Below, one piece after another: positions 1-7,729 of a stretch of DNA of 21,610 nucleotides; position 1 is the stretch's first letter, and each line of letters opens with the position of its first letter. The DNA comes from DASXZH01 sp036502005 (GTDB lineage: Bacteria; Armatimonadota; Fimbriimonadia; Fimbriimonadales; Fimbriimonadaceae), in contig DASXZH010000019.1 in the NCBI GenBank assembly GCA_036502005.1, positions 1 to 21,610 of the forward strand. Reading direction: 5' to 3'. The notes under the pieces were generated by a model. The model made no database searches. It was given only the letters and a program-made list of their open reading frames with translations, and was not told where the DNA came from. The position numbers and the translations under genes are program-made.

Positions 1-388
1 GTGATCAAGCGAGGAACGGCTTACGAGGCCGTTCGACCAAAAAACCTACAGGTTCAAAATGAACCTTGACAAATCACCATACGATCTCCCCCGGTTCGCG
101 GACTCACCGGCCCCTCCGCCCGAGAGGGGCGAAGAGTTTTGCGTCGACAAAAAGCGGTGTATTCTCAACGCCTATGCCCCCAAGGAATTCTCGATTAGGG
201 ACCGGACTTTTTGATTTACGAGCCCTTCAGCTTCGCTGCCTGCGAAAAGAGGCGGCAGGCCGCACAAACCATCGGTCGGGTTTCCCGCTTGAACCCCAAT
301 TGTGGTCGCCTTCGCTCGGTACGCAGTCTTGTGTTGTCACAAAAAGTCATCTGAGATGAAATAGGCGACCTTGCGCCCTCGCATATAG

Positions 389-420
389 CGGGCAGCCGGG
401 CAGCCGGGCAGCCGGGCGGA
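389..420. repeat. Tandem octamer repeat, CGGGCAGC x 3 plus a partial unit
   Basis: Three exact copies of CGGGCAGC follow each other at 389-412, then a fourth starts CGGGC and degenerates at 413-420. The array sits about 45 bases before the start of the outer-membrane barrel gene. Such short tandem repeats can change copy number by slippage, so it could alter the distance between upstream elements and the promoter, but that is inference. Confidence 0.85.
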
Positions 421-454
421 CACTTTAATATAGAGATTCCGAAAGAAACAAACC

Positions 455-460
455 GATAAT
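455..460 (+). promoter_or_regulatory. Possible -10 box GATAAT for a leaderless start
   Basis: GATAAT matches five of six bases of the TATAAT consensus and lies only five bases before a TTG and eight before a GTG start codon. A start point seven bases after the box would fall at about 467, giving an mRNA with almost no leader. There is no Shine-Dalgarno-like sequence in front of the gene and no good -35 box. Confidence 0.35.
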
Positions 461-465
461 TTTCT

Positions 466-1488
466 TTGGTGTTCGCACGTCTTCGACTGCCGGTAATTCT
501 AGGGGCCTTTGCACTCTGTGCTTTGGCTGGCGCGCAGTCTTTAGACTTACCTTCCCTTCCCATCCACGGCATCTACGAAGAATATTTCGAGACCGATCCA
601 ACCCACCGAGGCGTTGTAAGCATGCTCGATTATTTGCAGTTGCACGCAGATGTCTCAAAGTCGTGGAGGCTCGTGGCAAGTTATTGCCAAGTACCTGGCG
701 ACAAATGGCTTGAGGAGACCTACGCCGAGTACGACAATGGCCCCGACCTCGTTCGTTTGGGCCGAATTCGGTCGGATTTTGGTTTCAGCACCTGGTCTCA
801 GCTTTACTACACACCGATGGTAATGGTGCCCATGATTCGGTCCTACGGCCTCGACGTCGTACCAGGAATTTCCCTTGACCGGCTCGATCGAGGAGCGGAA
901 TACGAAACATCGCGAGGCATTTTTCAGTTACAAGTTGCGGCGGTGGATTCCAGAAACGATGATTGGCATGTGGTGCCCGGGTCCCTTGATACTGCCATTG
1001 CACGGCTCCAGGTCAGTCTCGGTCCGGTGCTTCTAGGCTTGAACGGACTTGGCAAGGCTTCAGACAATGTTGGCCCAGGTGAACAGATGGCCGGAGTCGA
1101 TTTGATCTGGACCATGCCGAGACTGCAAGTCCGGGGCGAGGTGATTAAGGGTTTTGGCTCGCAGGGCGCCAAAGGCTATTACGCGGACGTTTTCTACAGG
1201 CCGCCTGGCCTCGCTCGAACGCAGGTTGGAGCGCGTGCCCAAGCCGTTCGAGCGCTGACTCAATTTACTGATACGGCCTATGCAAGCTACGGTGGCAATC
1301 TTGACGAGGATCCGGCTTTAGGAGTGGCAACGTCTTACCAAACTTCTCAGGCTTATACCTTTGCGGCACGGCAGTTTCTAACTCCAAATCTCACTCTTAG
1401 CGTCAATTACGGAATTGGCAACAATACCCCCCTATCGCGCCCCTTGCTGGGCTGGTCCACGCAGCTTCAGTTTAACTACAGGTTTTAA
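466..1488 (+). CDS. Exported outer-membrane beta-barrel protein, porin-like, function unknown
   Basis: The protein is about 340 residues. It begins with a basic end and a hydrophobic stretch typical of a cleaved signal peptide (residues 5-23, cleavage near AGAQS). The mature part alternates polar and hydrophobic residues, is rich in Tyr, Gly and aromatic residues, and ends in Asn-Tyr-Arg-Phe, the terminal-aromatic signal seen in barrels inserted by the BAM complex. The segment around residues 75-105 (LGRIRSDFGFSTWSQLYYTP) resembles the strand and turn pattern of porin-like proteins of the phosphate-porin or alginate-export kind. I cannot place it in a named family. The start is TTG at 466 or GTG at 469; both leave the signal peptide intact. 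It lies six bases before the cupredoxin gene, so the two are probably co-transcribed and act together in the envelope. The barrel call is moderately sure, the cargo unknown. Confidence 0.7.
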   Translation: MVFARLRLPVILGAFALCALAGAQSLDLPSLPIHGIYEEYFETDPTHRGVVSMLDYLQLHADVSKSWRLVASYCQVPGDKWLEETYAEYDNGPDLVRLGRIRSDFGFSTWSQLYYTPMVMVPMIRSYGLDVVPGISLDRLDRGAEYETSRGIFQLQVAAVDSRNDDWHVVPGSLDTAIARLQVSLGPVLLGLNGLGKASDNVGPGEQMAGVDLIWTMPRLQVRGEVIKGFGSQGAKGYYADVFYRPPGLARTQVGARAQAVRALTQFTDTAYASYGGNLDEDPALGVATSYQTSQAYTFAARQFLTPNLTLSVNYGIGNNTPLSRPLLGWSTQLQFNYRF

Positions 1489-1494
1489 AATCTC

Positions 1495-2052
1495 ATGAAC
1501 CACATCCTTTTCCTGACAGTTCTTCTCGCAACTGGACATTCGGGCGCCGTCACCGGAACGGTGCAGTTCGACAACGGTCGCGTGGCAAGCAACGCGGTCA
1601 TCTACCTTGAAGGCGGTGCAAAGAGCACCCCGCTAGCCGATGCGATGGTCGATCAACGAGAAAGAACATTCATTCCTCACGTTTCTGTGATTACAACCGG
1701 GACGACCGTGCGCTTTCCGAACGACGATACGATTTCCCATAACGTGTTCGCTGATTACAACGCCAAGAAATTTGACCTCGGCGTGTATGCCCGAGGGCAA
1801 ACCAAAAGGCAGAAGTTTGACAAGACGGGCGTCGTGGCTATGATGTGCAGTGTGCATCCGGATATGAGCGCCTACATCCTGGTTGTCGACACACCCTACT
1901 ATGCCGTGACCGATTCAAAAGGACATTTTAAAATCGATAACGTTCCGCCCGGAACTTATACACTTCGTGGCTGGCACGAGAATGGCGAAGGTGAGAATCG
2001 TAAGATATCCATTTCGCCCGGCGCCCAGTTGCAGGTTCGCATTCATCGATGA
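1495..2052 (+). CDS. Periplasmic plastocyanin-like cupredoxin with C-terminal carboxypeptidase-regulatory-like domain
   Basis: This 185-residue exported protein has a short signal peptide (residues 1-18) and a cupredoxin domain. The expected type 1 copper ligands are visible: His82 in SHNVF, then Cys118, His121 and Met124 in CSVHPDM. The stretch FDLGVYARGQ followed by a Cys-x-x-His-Pro-x-Met loop is characteristic of the plastocyanin-like group often annotated as methylamine utilisation protein (MauL-like), although no methylamine genes are nearby. The last 50 residues (TDSKGHFKIDNVPPGTYTL) form a short beta-sandwich like the carboxypeptidase regulatory or SpaA-type fold. The stop overlaps the next start as ATGA, so it is translationally coupled to the cyclic-di-GMP enzyme. 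It may carry electrons or sense copper or redox state; copper binding follows from the ligands, the role is inference. Confidence 0.85.
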   Translation: MNHILFLTVLLATGHSGAVTGTVQFDNGRVASNAVIYLEGGAKSTPLADAMVDQRERTFIPHVSVITTGTTVRFPNDDTISHNVFADYNAKKFDLGVYARGQTKRQKFDKTGVVAMMCSVHPDMSAYILVVDTPYYAVTDSKGHFKIDNVPPGTYTLRGWHENGEGENRKISISPGAQLQVRIHR

Positions 2053-4169
2053 ACAGCTCTCTCCAGACCAAGATTAAGACCCTTATTCTGCTCCCGCTCA
2101 TGCTGCTTTGCGGCGTAGCGGTCATCTCATTTATTGTTTTAACCAAAAAGGAGATTGCGGAAAGAACGAAATCCGACGTTAGGGCAACCACTACCAACGT
2201 TAAGGTGTTTCTTGATGAGAAAGTTAAACACCTGGCCATGGAAACGGGCCTCCTTTCCGAGGTTCCCTATATTAAAGGAGCAGCCCTATCGGGGGATGCG
2301 CCAACGGTCCAGGACGAGCTCAACACGTACGGAAAGCTCCTCAACGGCGATGGCATGATGCTCTTCGGCTCGGAGAACAATCTTTTGGGTGCCTCTGGCC
2401 CCTTGAAGAATGCCAGCAGCGACATCGCGAAGCAGTTAGGAATGGATGGGGCAATGGATTCAAAGCCCTGGTCCGGCATCGTCGAAACTCCTTATGGGCT
2501 GGTTCTGGTGGCAACCGCCCACTTGATGGTCGGCTCGTATTCGAAAGGCGCCGTGGTTTGTTACTCGTGTATCAATAACCAGGTGGCCTCCGAGCTCTCG
2601 CGATTACTGTCCACCGAGATCGTCTTTATTGACAACGGGAAGCAGGTGGCGACATCCGCAGTCATTCCGACGACATCGTTTTCCACGTCCCAACCAAATT
2701 ACGTTGAGAGCCAGGGCGTTCAGCTAGTTGGACTCTATGCTCCTTTGCAAGATGGCAAGCTGGGAATCAAGACCGGAATCGTCGCCTTGCGCAGCGTGGA
2801 CGAAATAATCGGCCCTTCCAGGGTTCTGCTGTTTACGTTCCTATTAGTTCTTGGATTTGCTTTGTGTATCACGGCATGGATCGCCAATCGATTTGCTCGA
2901 GGACTCGCGGAGCCATTAACCGGCGTTATTGCTGCTGCTTCTGCAATGGAACGAGGCGAGTGGCCGGAGCCTTTGACGGTGAAGTCAAAGGACGAGATTG
3001 GAATGCTGCAAACGGTATTTAACAAAATGAGCTCCTCGCTGCAAAGCCAGCAGGAGCGGCTAAAGGCGATGATCGACCTCGATCCCCTTACCGAGTTGCC
3101 AAACCACAGAAGGTTCAAGCAAATACTTGAGAGTTGCATCGTGAGTGCGCAGGAGCGCCACAAGGCATTGTCGGTGCTAATCTTCGACATCGATAAGTTT
3201 TCCGATTACAACAAATCAGAAGGATTTGGAGCCGGAGACGAAGCCCTTATAAGCCTCGCTAATCACCTTAGGGAGCGTTGCCCGGAGGACTGCTTTGTCG
3301 CCCGATATGGCGGCGAAGAATTTGCGCTTATCCTGACGGGTTCTACTCTTCAAGGAGCAAACGACCTTGGAGATGGAATTCGGGCATCATTCGCAGCCAA
3401 GATGAGCACTGGCCTAACAATAAGCGGAGGCTGCGCGGAAATGGCAGCGAGCACCGAGAAAACAGAAAGCCTTTGCCTGGCCGCTGAGCTTGCTCTGGTT
3501 CAGGCCAAGCAACTGGGCCGAAACCAGGTTTGCGATTTCAATATGGTTTCCGAAGATGGCGGAGATCCGTTCGAGTTAAACCGGTTCCTTCAGGACGGAA
3601 CGATTGCCACGATCCAGGCTCTTGCCGCGGCTGTTGACGCCAAGGACCCTTATACCAAGGGCCACTCGCAACGAGTGGCGGAATATGCGGCGGATTTGTG
3701 TCGTTATGTTGGCGGGTCGGAATCGGAGGTTGAGCTAGTCTTCAGAACCGGGACTTTGCACGACGTTGGCAAAATCGGCGTTCCGGACAGCATCCTTAAA
3801 AAGGAAGGGCCGCTCACTCCAGAGGAGCGGGCGATCATGGAAACGCATTCCGTGCTTGGCGAAACAATTGTTAAGAAGGTGCCTCAACTGAGGGATACGC
3901 TCGGCGGGGTTCGGCATCACCACGAGAGGTGGGATGGCAAAGGCTATCCGGACAACTTGGTGGGCACAAACATTCCCTACCTGGGGCAGCTTCTGGCAGT
4001 TGCCGATACCTTCGATGCGATGACCAGCGATCGACCGTACAGAAAGGGGTTGCCGGTAGAAATCGCCCTCGCGGAAATCAAGAAGAACGCGGGCATTCAG
4101 TTTGAACCAACATTAGCCGAAGCTTTTGTCGAGATGATGGCTGCAAGTTCCCAAGCTAAAGCTGCATAG
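2049..4169 (+). CDS. Membrane-bound GGDEF plus HD-GYP cyclic-di-GMP enzyme with external sensor domain and HAMP
   Basis: The 706-residue protein has a first membrane helix at about residues 8-32, an external domain of about 220 residues of the Cache/CHASE size class, a second helix at about 259-280, a HAMP linker to about 335, a GGDEF domain (about 343-500) and an HD-GYP domain (about 515-700). The diguanylate cyclase site is intact (GGEEF near 420, with DIDKF upstream). The HD-GYP site is also intact (HDVGK near 570, HHERWDGKGYP near 623), so it could both make and break down cyclic-di-GMP. The usual inhibitory RxxD site five residues before GGEEF is not present; the nearest match is RxxxD with one extra spacer residue. 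The external domain contains a Cys171-x-x-Cys174 motif, suggestive of a metal or thiol switch. Its start overlaps the cupredoxin stop (ATGA), so the pair is likely a signalling unit. Confidence 0.93.
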   Translation: MNSSLQTKIKTLILLPLMLLCGVAVISFIVLTKKEIAERTKSDVRATTTNVKVFLDEKVKHLAMETGLLSEVPYIKGAALSGDAPTVQDELNTYGKLLNGDGMMLFGSENNLLGASGPLKNASSDIAKQLGMDGAMDSKPWSGIVETPYGLVLVATAHLMVGSYSKGAVVCYSCINNQVASELSRLLSTEIVFIDNGKQVATSAVIPTTSFSTSQPNYVESQGVQLVGLYAPLQDGKLGIKTGIVALRSVDEIIGPSRVLLFTFLLVLGFALCITAWIANRFARGLAEPLTGVIAAASAMERGEWPEPLTVKSKDEIGMLQTVFNKMSSSLQSQQERLKAMIDLDPLTELPNHRRFKQILESCIVSAQERHKALSVLIFDIDKFSDYNKSEGFGAGDEALISLANHLRERCPEDCFVARYGGEEFALILTGSTLQGANDLGDGIRASFAAKMSTGLTISGGCAEMAASTEKTESLCLAAELALVQAKQLGRNQVCDFNMVSEDGGDPFELNRFLQDGTIATIQALAAAVDAKDPYTKGHSQRVAEYAADLCRYVGGSESEVELVFRTGTLHDVGKIGVPDSILKKEGPLTPEERAIMETHSVLGETIVKKVPQLRDTLGGVRHHHERWDGKGYPDNLVGTNIPYLGQLLAVADTFDAMTSDRPYRKGLPVEIALAEIKKNAGIQFEPTLAEAFVEMMAASSQAKAA

Positions 4170-4174
4170 GCTGT

Positions 4175-4180
4175 CATAAT
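4175..4180 (+). promoter_or_regulatory. Possible -10 box CATAAT directly before tilS
   Basis: CATAAT matches five of six consensus bases and stands five bases before ATG at 4186 and eight before the in-frame ATG at 4189. No Shine-Dalgarno sequence precedes tilS and no -35 hexamer is evident. The layout is the same as at 455 and 19945. It may give tilS-ftsH a leaderless transcript separate from the upstream operon. Confidence 0.35.
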
Positions 4181-4185
4181 CTTAT

Positions 4186-5643
4186 ATGATGCTCGACCAA
4201 TTCCTTGAGCACCTTCGCAGCTCTGGGCTATTAGATTCCGATTCCCAGATTTTGGTCGCATACAGCGGCGGACCCGATTCCACGTGTCTTTTGCATTTGC
4301 TGCAGCAGGGCGGTTTCAATGTTGTTGCGGCCCATCTGCATCACGGTCAGCGAACCGAAGCCGATACGGAATTGAAGCTTTGCCAGGCATTCTGCGATGA
4401 GTTGGGAGTTCCGTTCGTGAGTGGCCGGGCGGACGTGCCGCGACTTTCAAAGGAACTCAAAGTCAGTTTGGAAGAGGCGGGCCGCATTGCGAGATACGAA
4501 TTTTTCAACTCGGCAGCGATGAGCACAGGTTGCGACCTGATCGCAACTGCTCACACTCAAGATGACCAGGTGGAAACGGTTCTGCTCCATATCACGAGGG
4601 GGACGGGGCTAAACGGTCTTTCCGGCATTCCTGTGAAGAGGGCTAATATTGTCAGGCCATTGCTGCCTTTTACCAGAGCGCAAACGCATGAATTCTGCGA
4701 GAAGCGCGGCCTCTGGACACACGCCGATCCAGCAAATACGGACCTAAAACACAGCCGCGCGCGGTTACGTTCCAATGTGGTGCCGCAACTCAAGGCCATT
4801 AATCCCGACGTTTACGGCTCGATCTCAAGATTGGCTGATATCGCCAAGGAAGAGACTGAATTCTTAGACGGAATGGCAGCCGCCGCTCTTGAAAAAAGCG
4901 AGATACCGCTCAATGGCGACCTCGCCTTTCTTACCCGGCATATTGAGTTAGCGCTCGATCGCGGAATTTTGGGGCATCTGCCGGATGTGCTGCTTAAGCG
5001 ATCCCTTCGGCTCGCCGTTGCCGCCATCGGCGGGACATTAGATTCCCATCAGCTTTTAATCGCGTTTCAAGGAATTCGATCCCAATTTCCAGGTTCAGTT
5101 ACTGGAGAAAAGGAACCGGTCAGCCTCTCTTGGAACGAGAGCCAGATCCATGTTGTAAATAAAGAAGAAGTTGGTCCCTTTCGCTTCAACCTCACCGTTC
5201 CCGGTGAAACTTTTGCAGATGATTTTGGCTGGGTTATCACAGCAATACCTTCTGCTATGCCGAACATAAAGCTAGGAAGACGCGATTTAGAAACTTTTAT
5301 CGATCTTGAAAGCGTCAAAGGCAGTCTGTATTTCAGAAACTGGAAACAAGCGGACGAAATGACTCCGCTTGGATTCGACGGGCACAGAAAAATCTCAGAT
5401 CTAATGAGCGAAAGCCGCCTAACCATTGAAACTAGAAAACGTCTACCTCTCGTGTGTGATATTATTGGACCTATATGGGTTCCAGGCGTCTGCCTAGATA
5501 ACAGGGTTAAGGCACGTTCTGGAAGCAGCGGGACCATGCGCCTCACCTTTGGGTCTCAGGTACAAAACGGCCCAACAATCGAAACGGCTCATTCGAGATC
5601 AGCGTACGCTAACACAGAGTCTCAAAATTCGGAGAAAATTTGA
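4186..5643 (+). CDS. tilS: tRNA(Ile)-lysidine synthase TilS
   Basis: TilS attaches lysine to cytidine 34 of the tRNA(Ile) CAU anticodon using ATP, which changes its codon recognition from AUG to AUA. The N-terminal PP-loop ATPase motif SGGPDS is at residues 27-32. It is followed by the family's HHGQR-type segment (near 51-56) and by TAHTQDDQVETVLLHITRGT near 122-141, with the conserved His, Asp and Arg. A middle helical region follows, and a C-terminal TilS domain near residues 425-455 carries the WVPGVCLDNRVKA pattern. The length, 485 residues, fits long-form TilS with a C-terminal domain. Two in-frame ATG codons (4186 and 4189) are possible starts. The stop overlaps the TTG start of ftsH by four bases; tilS next to ftsH is a recurrent arrangement in bacteria. 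Confidence 0.96.
   Translation: MMLDQFLEHLRSSGLLDSDSQILVAYSGGPDSTCLLHLLQQGGFNVVAAHLHHGQRTEADTELKLCQAFCDELGVPFVSGRADVPRLSKELKVSLEEAGRIARYEFFNSAAMSTGCDLIATAHTQDDQVETVLLHITRGTGLNGLSGIPVKRANIVRPLLPFTRAQTHEFCEKRGLWTHADPANTDLKHSRARLRSNVVPQLKAINPDVYGSISRLADIAKEETEFLDGMAAAALEKSEIPLNGDLAFLTRHIELALDRGILGHLPDVLLKRSLRLAVAAIGGTLDSHQLLIAFQGIRSQFPGSVTGEKEPVSLSWNESQIHVVNKEEVGPFRFNLTVPGETFADDFGWVITAIPSAMPNIKLGRRDLETFIDLESVKGSLYFRNWKQADEMTPLGFDGHRKISDLMSESRLTIETRKRLPLVCDIIGPIWVPGVCLDNRVKARSGSSGTMRLTFGSQVQNGPTIETAHSRSAYANTESQNSEKI
5631..5642 (+). promoter_or_regulatory. Shine-Dalgarno GGAG deciding the TTG start of ftsH
   Basis: GGAG at 5631-5634 lies five bases before TTG at 5640, inside the end of tilS. The next downstream ATG (within the first membrane helix, 5706) would destroy the N-terminal anchor, so TTG is the only start that gives a normal FtsH. 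The TTGA overlap with the tilS stop suggests translational coupling. Confidence 0.75.
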
Positions 5644-7616
5644 CTACAAAATTATCGCGCGGGATATTCTTTATCGCTATCGTTCTGATTGCCTTAGTGG
5701 CGCTCATGAACGTGCTTGGCGGTTCAAAAGGATTATTCGGCCAAACACCCCCCACCATTATTAAGAACCAGAGCGAGCTGCAAGGATACATCGACAGAAA
5801 ACCACCGCAGATCACCGATGTTCACTGGCAGGGTACCGACCTAACCGGCGGACTGCTCTCACCCGATGGCACCAAGCGCGGCGACTTCGTCGCCCACGTC
5901 CCAGATTTTAACACCTATACGGGCACTGCTCTTTACCAGAGCATGCTCAAGAACGGCGTCAACTTTGAGTTGGATAACCCTCCGCTCAGCCAGGGATTGC
6001 TCAGCGTTCTTTCGCTGATCGGTTTCCCGTTGATGATCATCGCATTGCTGTACTTCTTCGTCTTGCGCCCCGCACAAATGGGAGGCAACCAGGCGCTGAA
6101 TTTCGGACGAAGCAAGGCTAAACGCGTTGGCGAGAACGGCCCCAAGGTCACCTTTGAAGACGTCGCCGGCATCGAAGAAGCCACCCAAGAGCTTTACGAG
6201 ATCGTTGACTTCCTGAAGAACACCAAGAAGTACACGGCGCTCGGCGCAAAGATCCCGAAAGGCATCTTGCTTACGGGCCCCCCGGGCGTTGGTAAGACCC
6301 ACCTTGCACGCGCTATCGCGGGCGAAGCCGGTGTTCCCTTTTTTCACATTAGCGGTTCCGACTTTGTCGAGATGTTCGTTGGTGTTGGCGCGGCCAGAGT
6401 CCGCGATCTGTTCGAAACGGCCAAGGCACATCGCCCAAGCTTGATCTTCGTGGACGAAATCGACGCGGTCGGCCGTCAGCGAGGCGCAGGCCTTGGCGGC
6501 GGGCATGACGAGCGCGAACAGACCCTTAACCAACTGCTGGTTGAGATGGATGGCTTTGATCCCAACAGCGGCGTCATTCTGATTGCTGCCACCAACCGGC
6601 CCGACGTTTTGGACCCGGCCCTACTAAGACCCGGTCGATTCGATCGGCAGATCGTAGTCGATGTTCCGGACAGCAAGGGTCGCGAAGCGATTCTTAAAAT
6701 CCACTCGAAGGGCAAGCCCCTCGATAATGAGATCAATCTGGAATCATTATCGAAGCGGACGCCGGGATTCACAGGTGCCGACCTTGCAAACATGCTGAAC
6801 GAGGGCGCTTTGCTTGCCGCTCGGCGCGGACATTCAAGAATCCAACAGTCTGACTTGGAAGAAGCTCTGGACCGCGTGATCGCAGGACCACAGCGCAAGA
6901 GCCGGGTTCTTGACGAGCATGAGCGAGAAGTTATTGCCTACCACGAAGCGGGCCACGCCATTGTGGGTGAGTTGCTTGAGAAAACAGACCCGGTTCACAA
7001 AGTGACGATTCTGCCCCGAGGCATGTCGCTAGGTTCGACTTGGTCGATGCCTGAGACGGATAAGTTTTTGGTCAGCCAACAGGAACTCATTGACGACATA
7101 ACCGCCCTTTTGGGTGGCCGTGTCGCGGAAGAGATCGTATTTAACGAAATCACCACAGGCGCGAGCAACGACCTGCAGAGAGTGACGGCGATCGCCCGGG
7201 CTATGGTTTGCGAATATGGAATGAGCGATAAGCTTGGAACCCTGGTTCTGGGCCGAAGGCACAACAATCCGTTCCTCGGCCGCGACTACAACAGCGATGA
7301 GCGGAACTACTCGGAAGAAGTCGCAAAGATGATAGACGAGGAAGTTCGCAACATCGTGGACAGTTGCCACGCAAGGGCGCAAGACGTTCTTACGGCCAAG
7401 AGGGACGTCCTCGACAAACTGGTACAAGCCCTGTTGGAGCGGGAAACCCTCAATCGAGAAGATTTCCTCCATGTACTTGCGGGAGAGGAGCTCTCGAAGC
7501 ACGACCCGGATCCTGACAGCACTGGAACTCCTGAGAGAACAAAGGCTCCGGAGTCGAAGGAGCCGGAGAAGAAGACCCCTAAACCGTTACCTCGGTTCGA
7601 ACCGGGACCAGCCTAA
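5640..7616 (+). CDS. ftsH: ATP-dependent zinc metalloprotease FtsH
   Basis: FtsH is the membrane-anchored hexameric AAA protease that extracts and degrades membrane proteins and short-lived regulators. This copy is 658 residues. There are membrane helices at about 7-25 and 118-140 enclosing a roughly 90-residue external domain. The AAA module has Walker A GPPGVGKT (near 212), Walker B LIFVDEID (near 266) and the second region of homology ATNRPDVLDPALLRPGRFDR. The pore motif is FVGVGA. The protease domain has the zinc site HEAGH (near 435) and the downstream Asp-bearing segment SNDLQRVTAIARAM. The C-terminal tail is rich in Pro, Lys and Glu and probably disordered. It starts with TTG overlapping the tilS stop and is followed at once by a strong terminator. 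All catalytic residues are present. Confidence 0.98.
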   Translation: MTTKLSRGIFFIAIVLIALVALMNVLGGSKGLFGQTPPTIIKNQSELQGYIDRKPPQITDVHWQGTDLTGGLLSPDGTKRGDFVAHVPDFNTYTGTALYQSMLKNGVNFELDNPPLSQGLLSVLSLIGFPLMIIALLYFFVLRPAQMGGNQALNFGRSKAKRVGENGPKVTFEDVAGIEEATQELYEIVDFLKNTKKYTALGAKIPKGILLTGPPGVGKTHLARAIAGEAGVPFFHISGSDFVEMFVGVGAARVRDLFETAKAHRPSLIFVDEIDAVGRQRGAGLGGGHDEREQTLNQLLVEMDGFDPNSGVILIAATNRPDVLDPALLRPGRFDRQIVVDVPDSKGREAILKIHSKGKPLDNEINLESLSKRTPGFTGADLANMLNEGALLAARRGHSRIQQSDLEEALDRVIAGPQRKSRVLDEHEREVIAYHEAGHAIVGELLEKTDPVHKVTILPRGMSLGSTWSMPETDKFLVSQQELIDDITALLGGRVAEEIVFNEITTGASNDLQRVTAIARAMVCEYGMSDKLGTLVLGRRHNNPFLGRDYNSDERNYSEEVAKMIDEEVRNIVDSCHARAQDVLTAKRDVLDKLVQALLERETLNREDFLHVLAGEELSKHDPDPDSTGTPERTKAPESKEPEKKTPKPLPRFEPGPA

Positions 7617-7623
7617 ACTTTTT

Positions 7624-7649
7624 AGCCCCGCGTATAGCGGGGCTTTTTT
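7624..7649 (+). terminator. Rho-independent terminator after ftsH
   Basis: A perfect eight-base stem AGCCCCGC/GCGGGGCT (7624-7631 with 7637-7644) with loop GTATA is followed by a run of T residues to 7649. It begins eight bases after the ftsH stop and ends the tilS-ftsH unit. Because T-rich tracts lie on both sides it might also work weakly in the other direction, but no gene faces it. Confidence 0.95.
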
Positions 7650-7687
7650 AATCGCCAGAATATGCAAGCTAAAATCGATTTTTGATT

Positions 7688-7715
7688 TTGGCTTGTTTTT
7701 AACGTGTGATATACT
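7688..7715 (+). promoter_or_regulatory. Sigma-70-like promoter with extended -10
   Basis: TTGGCT (7688-7693), a 16-base spacer and TATACT (7710-7715), preceded by TGA to give the extended form TGNTATACT. A transcription start near 7722 is expected, just ahead of the TPR gene start at 7730. The surrounding sequence is strikingly AT-rich compared with the neighbouring coding regions. Confidence 0.6.
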
Positions 7716-7729
7716 TGATCTCAAGGCTA

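Larger units (their letters stand above)
1..465. other. Non-coding upstream region with small hairpins
   Basis: I see no convincing gene here; the one open frame of about 97 codons has a low-complexity, Arg/Ser/Pro-rich composition and no ribosome site. What it does hold is several short inverted repeats: GAACGGC/GCCGTTC (14-20 with 28-34), AGGTTCA/TGAACCT around AAA (50-66), GCCCCTC/GAGGGGC (110-116 with 124-130), GGTCGCC/GGCGACC (304-310 with 364-370) enclosing TTGTG/CACAA (329-333 with 338-342), and the near-perfect palindrome TCATCTGAGATGA (347-359). An octamer repeat follows at 389-420. It could be the structured leader or regulatory region of the operon starting at 466, or the tail of an upstream gene. 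Confidence 0.6.

Noticed and set aside
235..300. Possible cyclic-di-GMP riboswitch before the GGDEF/HD-GYP operon
   Set aside because: CAAACC and flanking GC-rich segments recall the GEMM-I element, but I could not fit the two paired stems and the conserved bases; only a covariance-model search could decide.
66..359. Open frame of about 97 codons on the plus strand before the barrel gene
   Set aside because: No ribosome site, low-complexity Arg/Ser/Pro composition, no recognisable domain, and it overlaps several inverted repeats.
5859..6533. Long antisense frame of 224 codons opposite ftsH
   Set aside because: It is a shadow of the highly biased codon use of ftsH; the product has no domain and no start signal.
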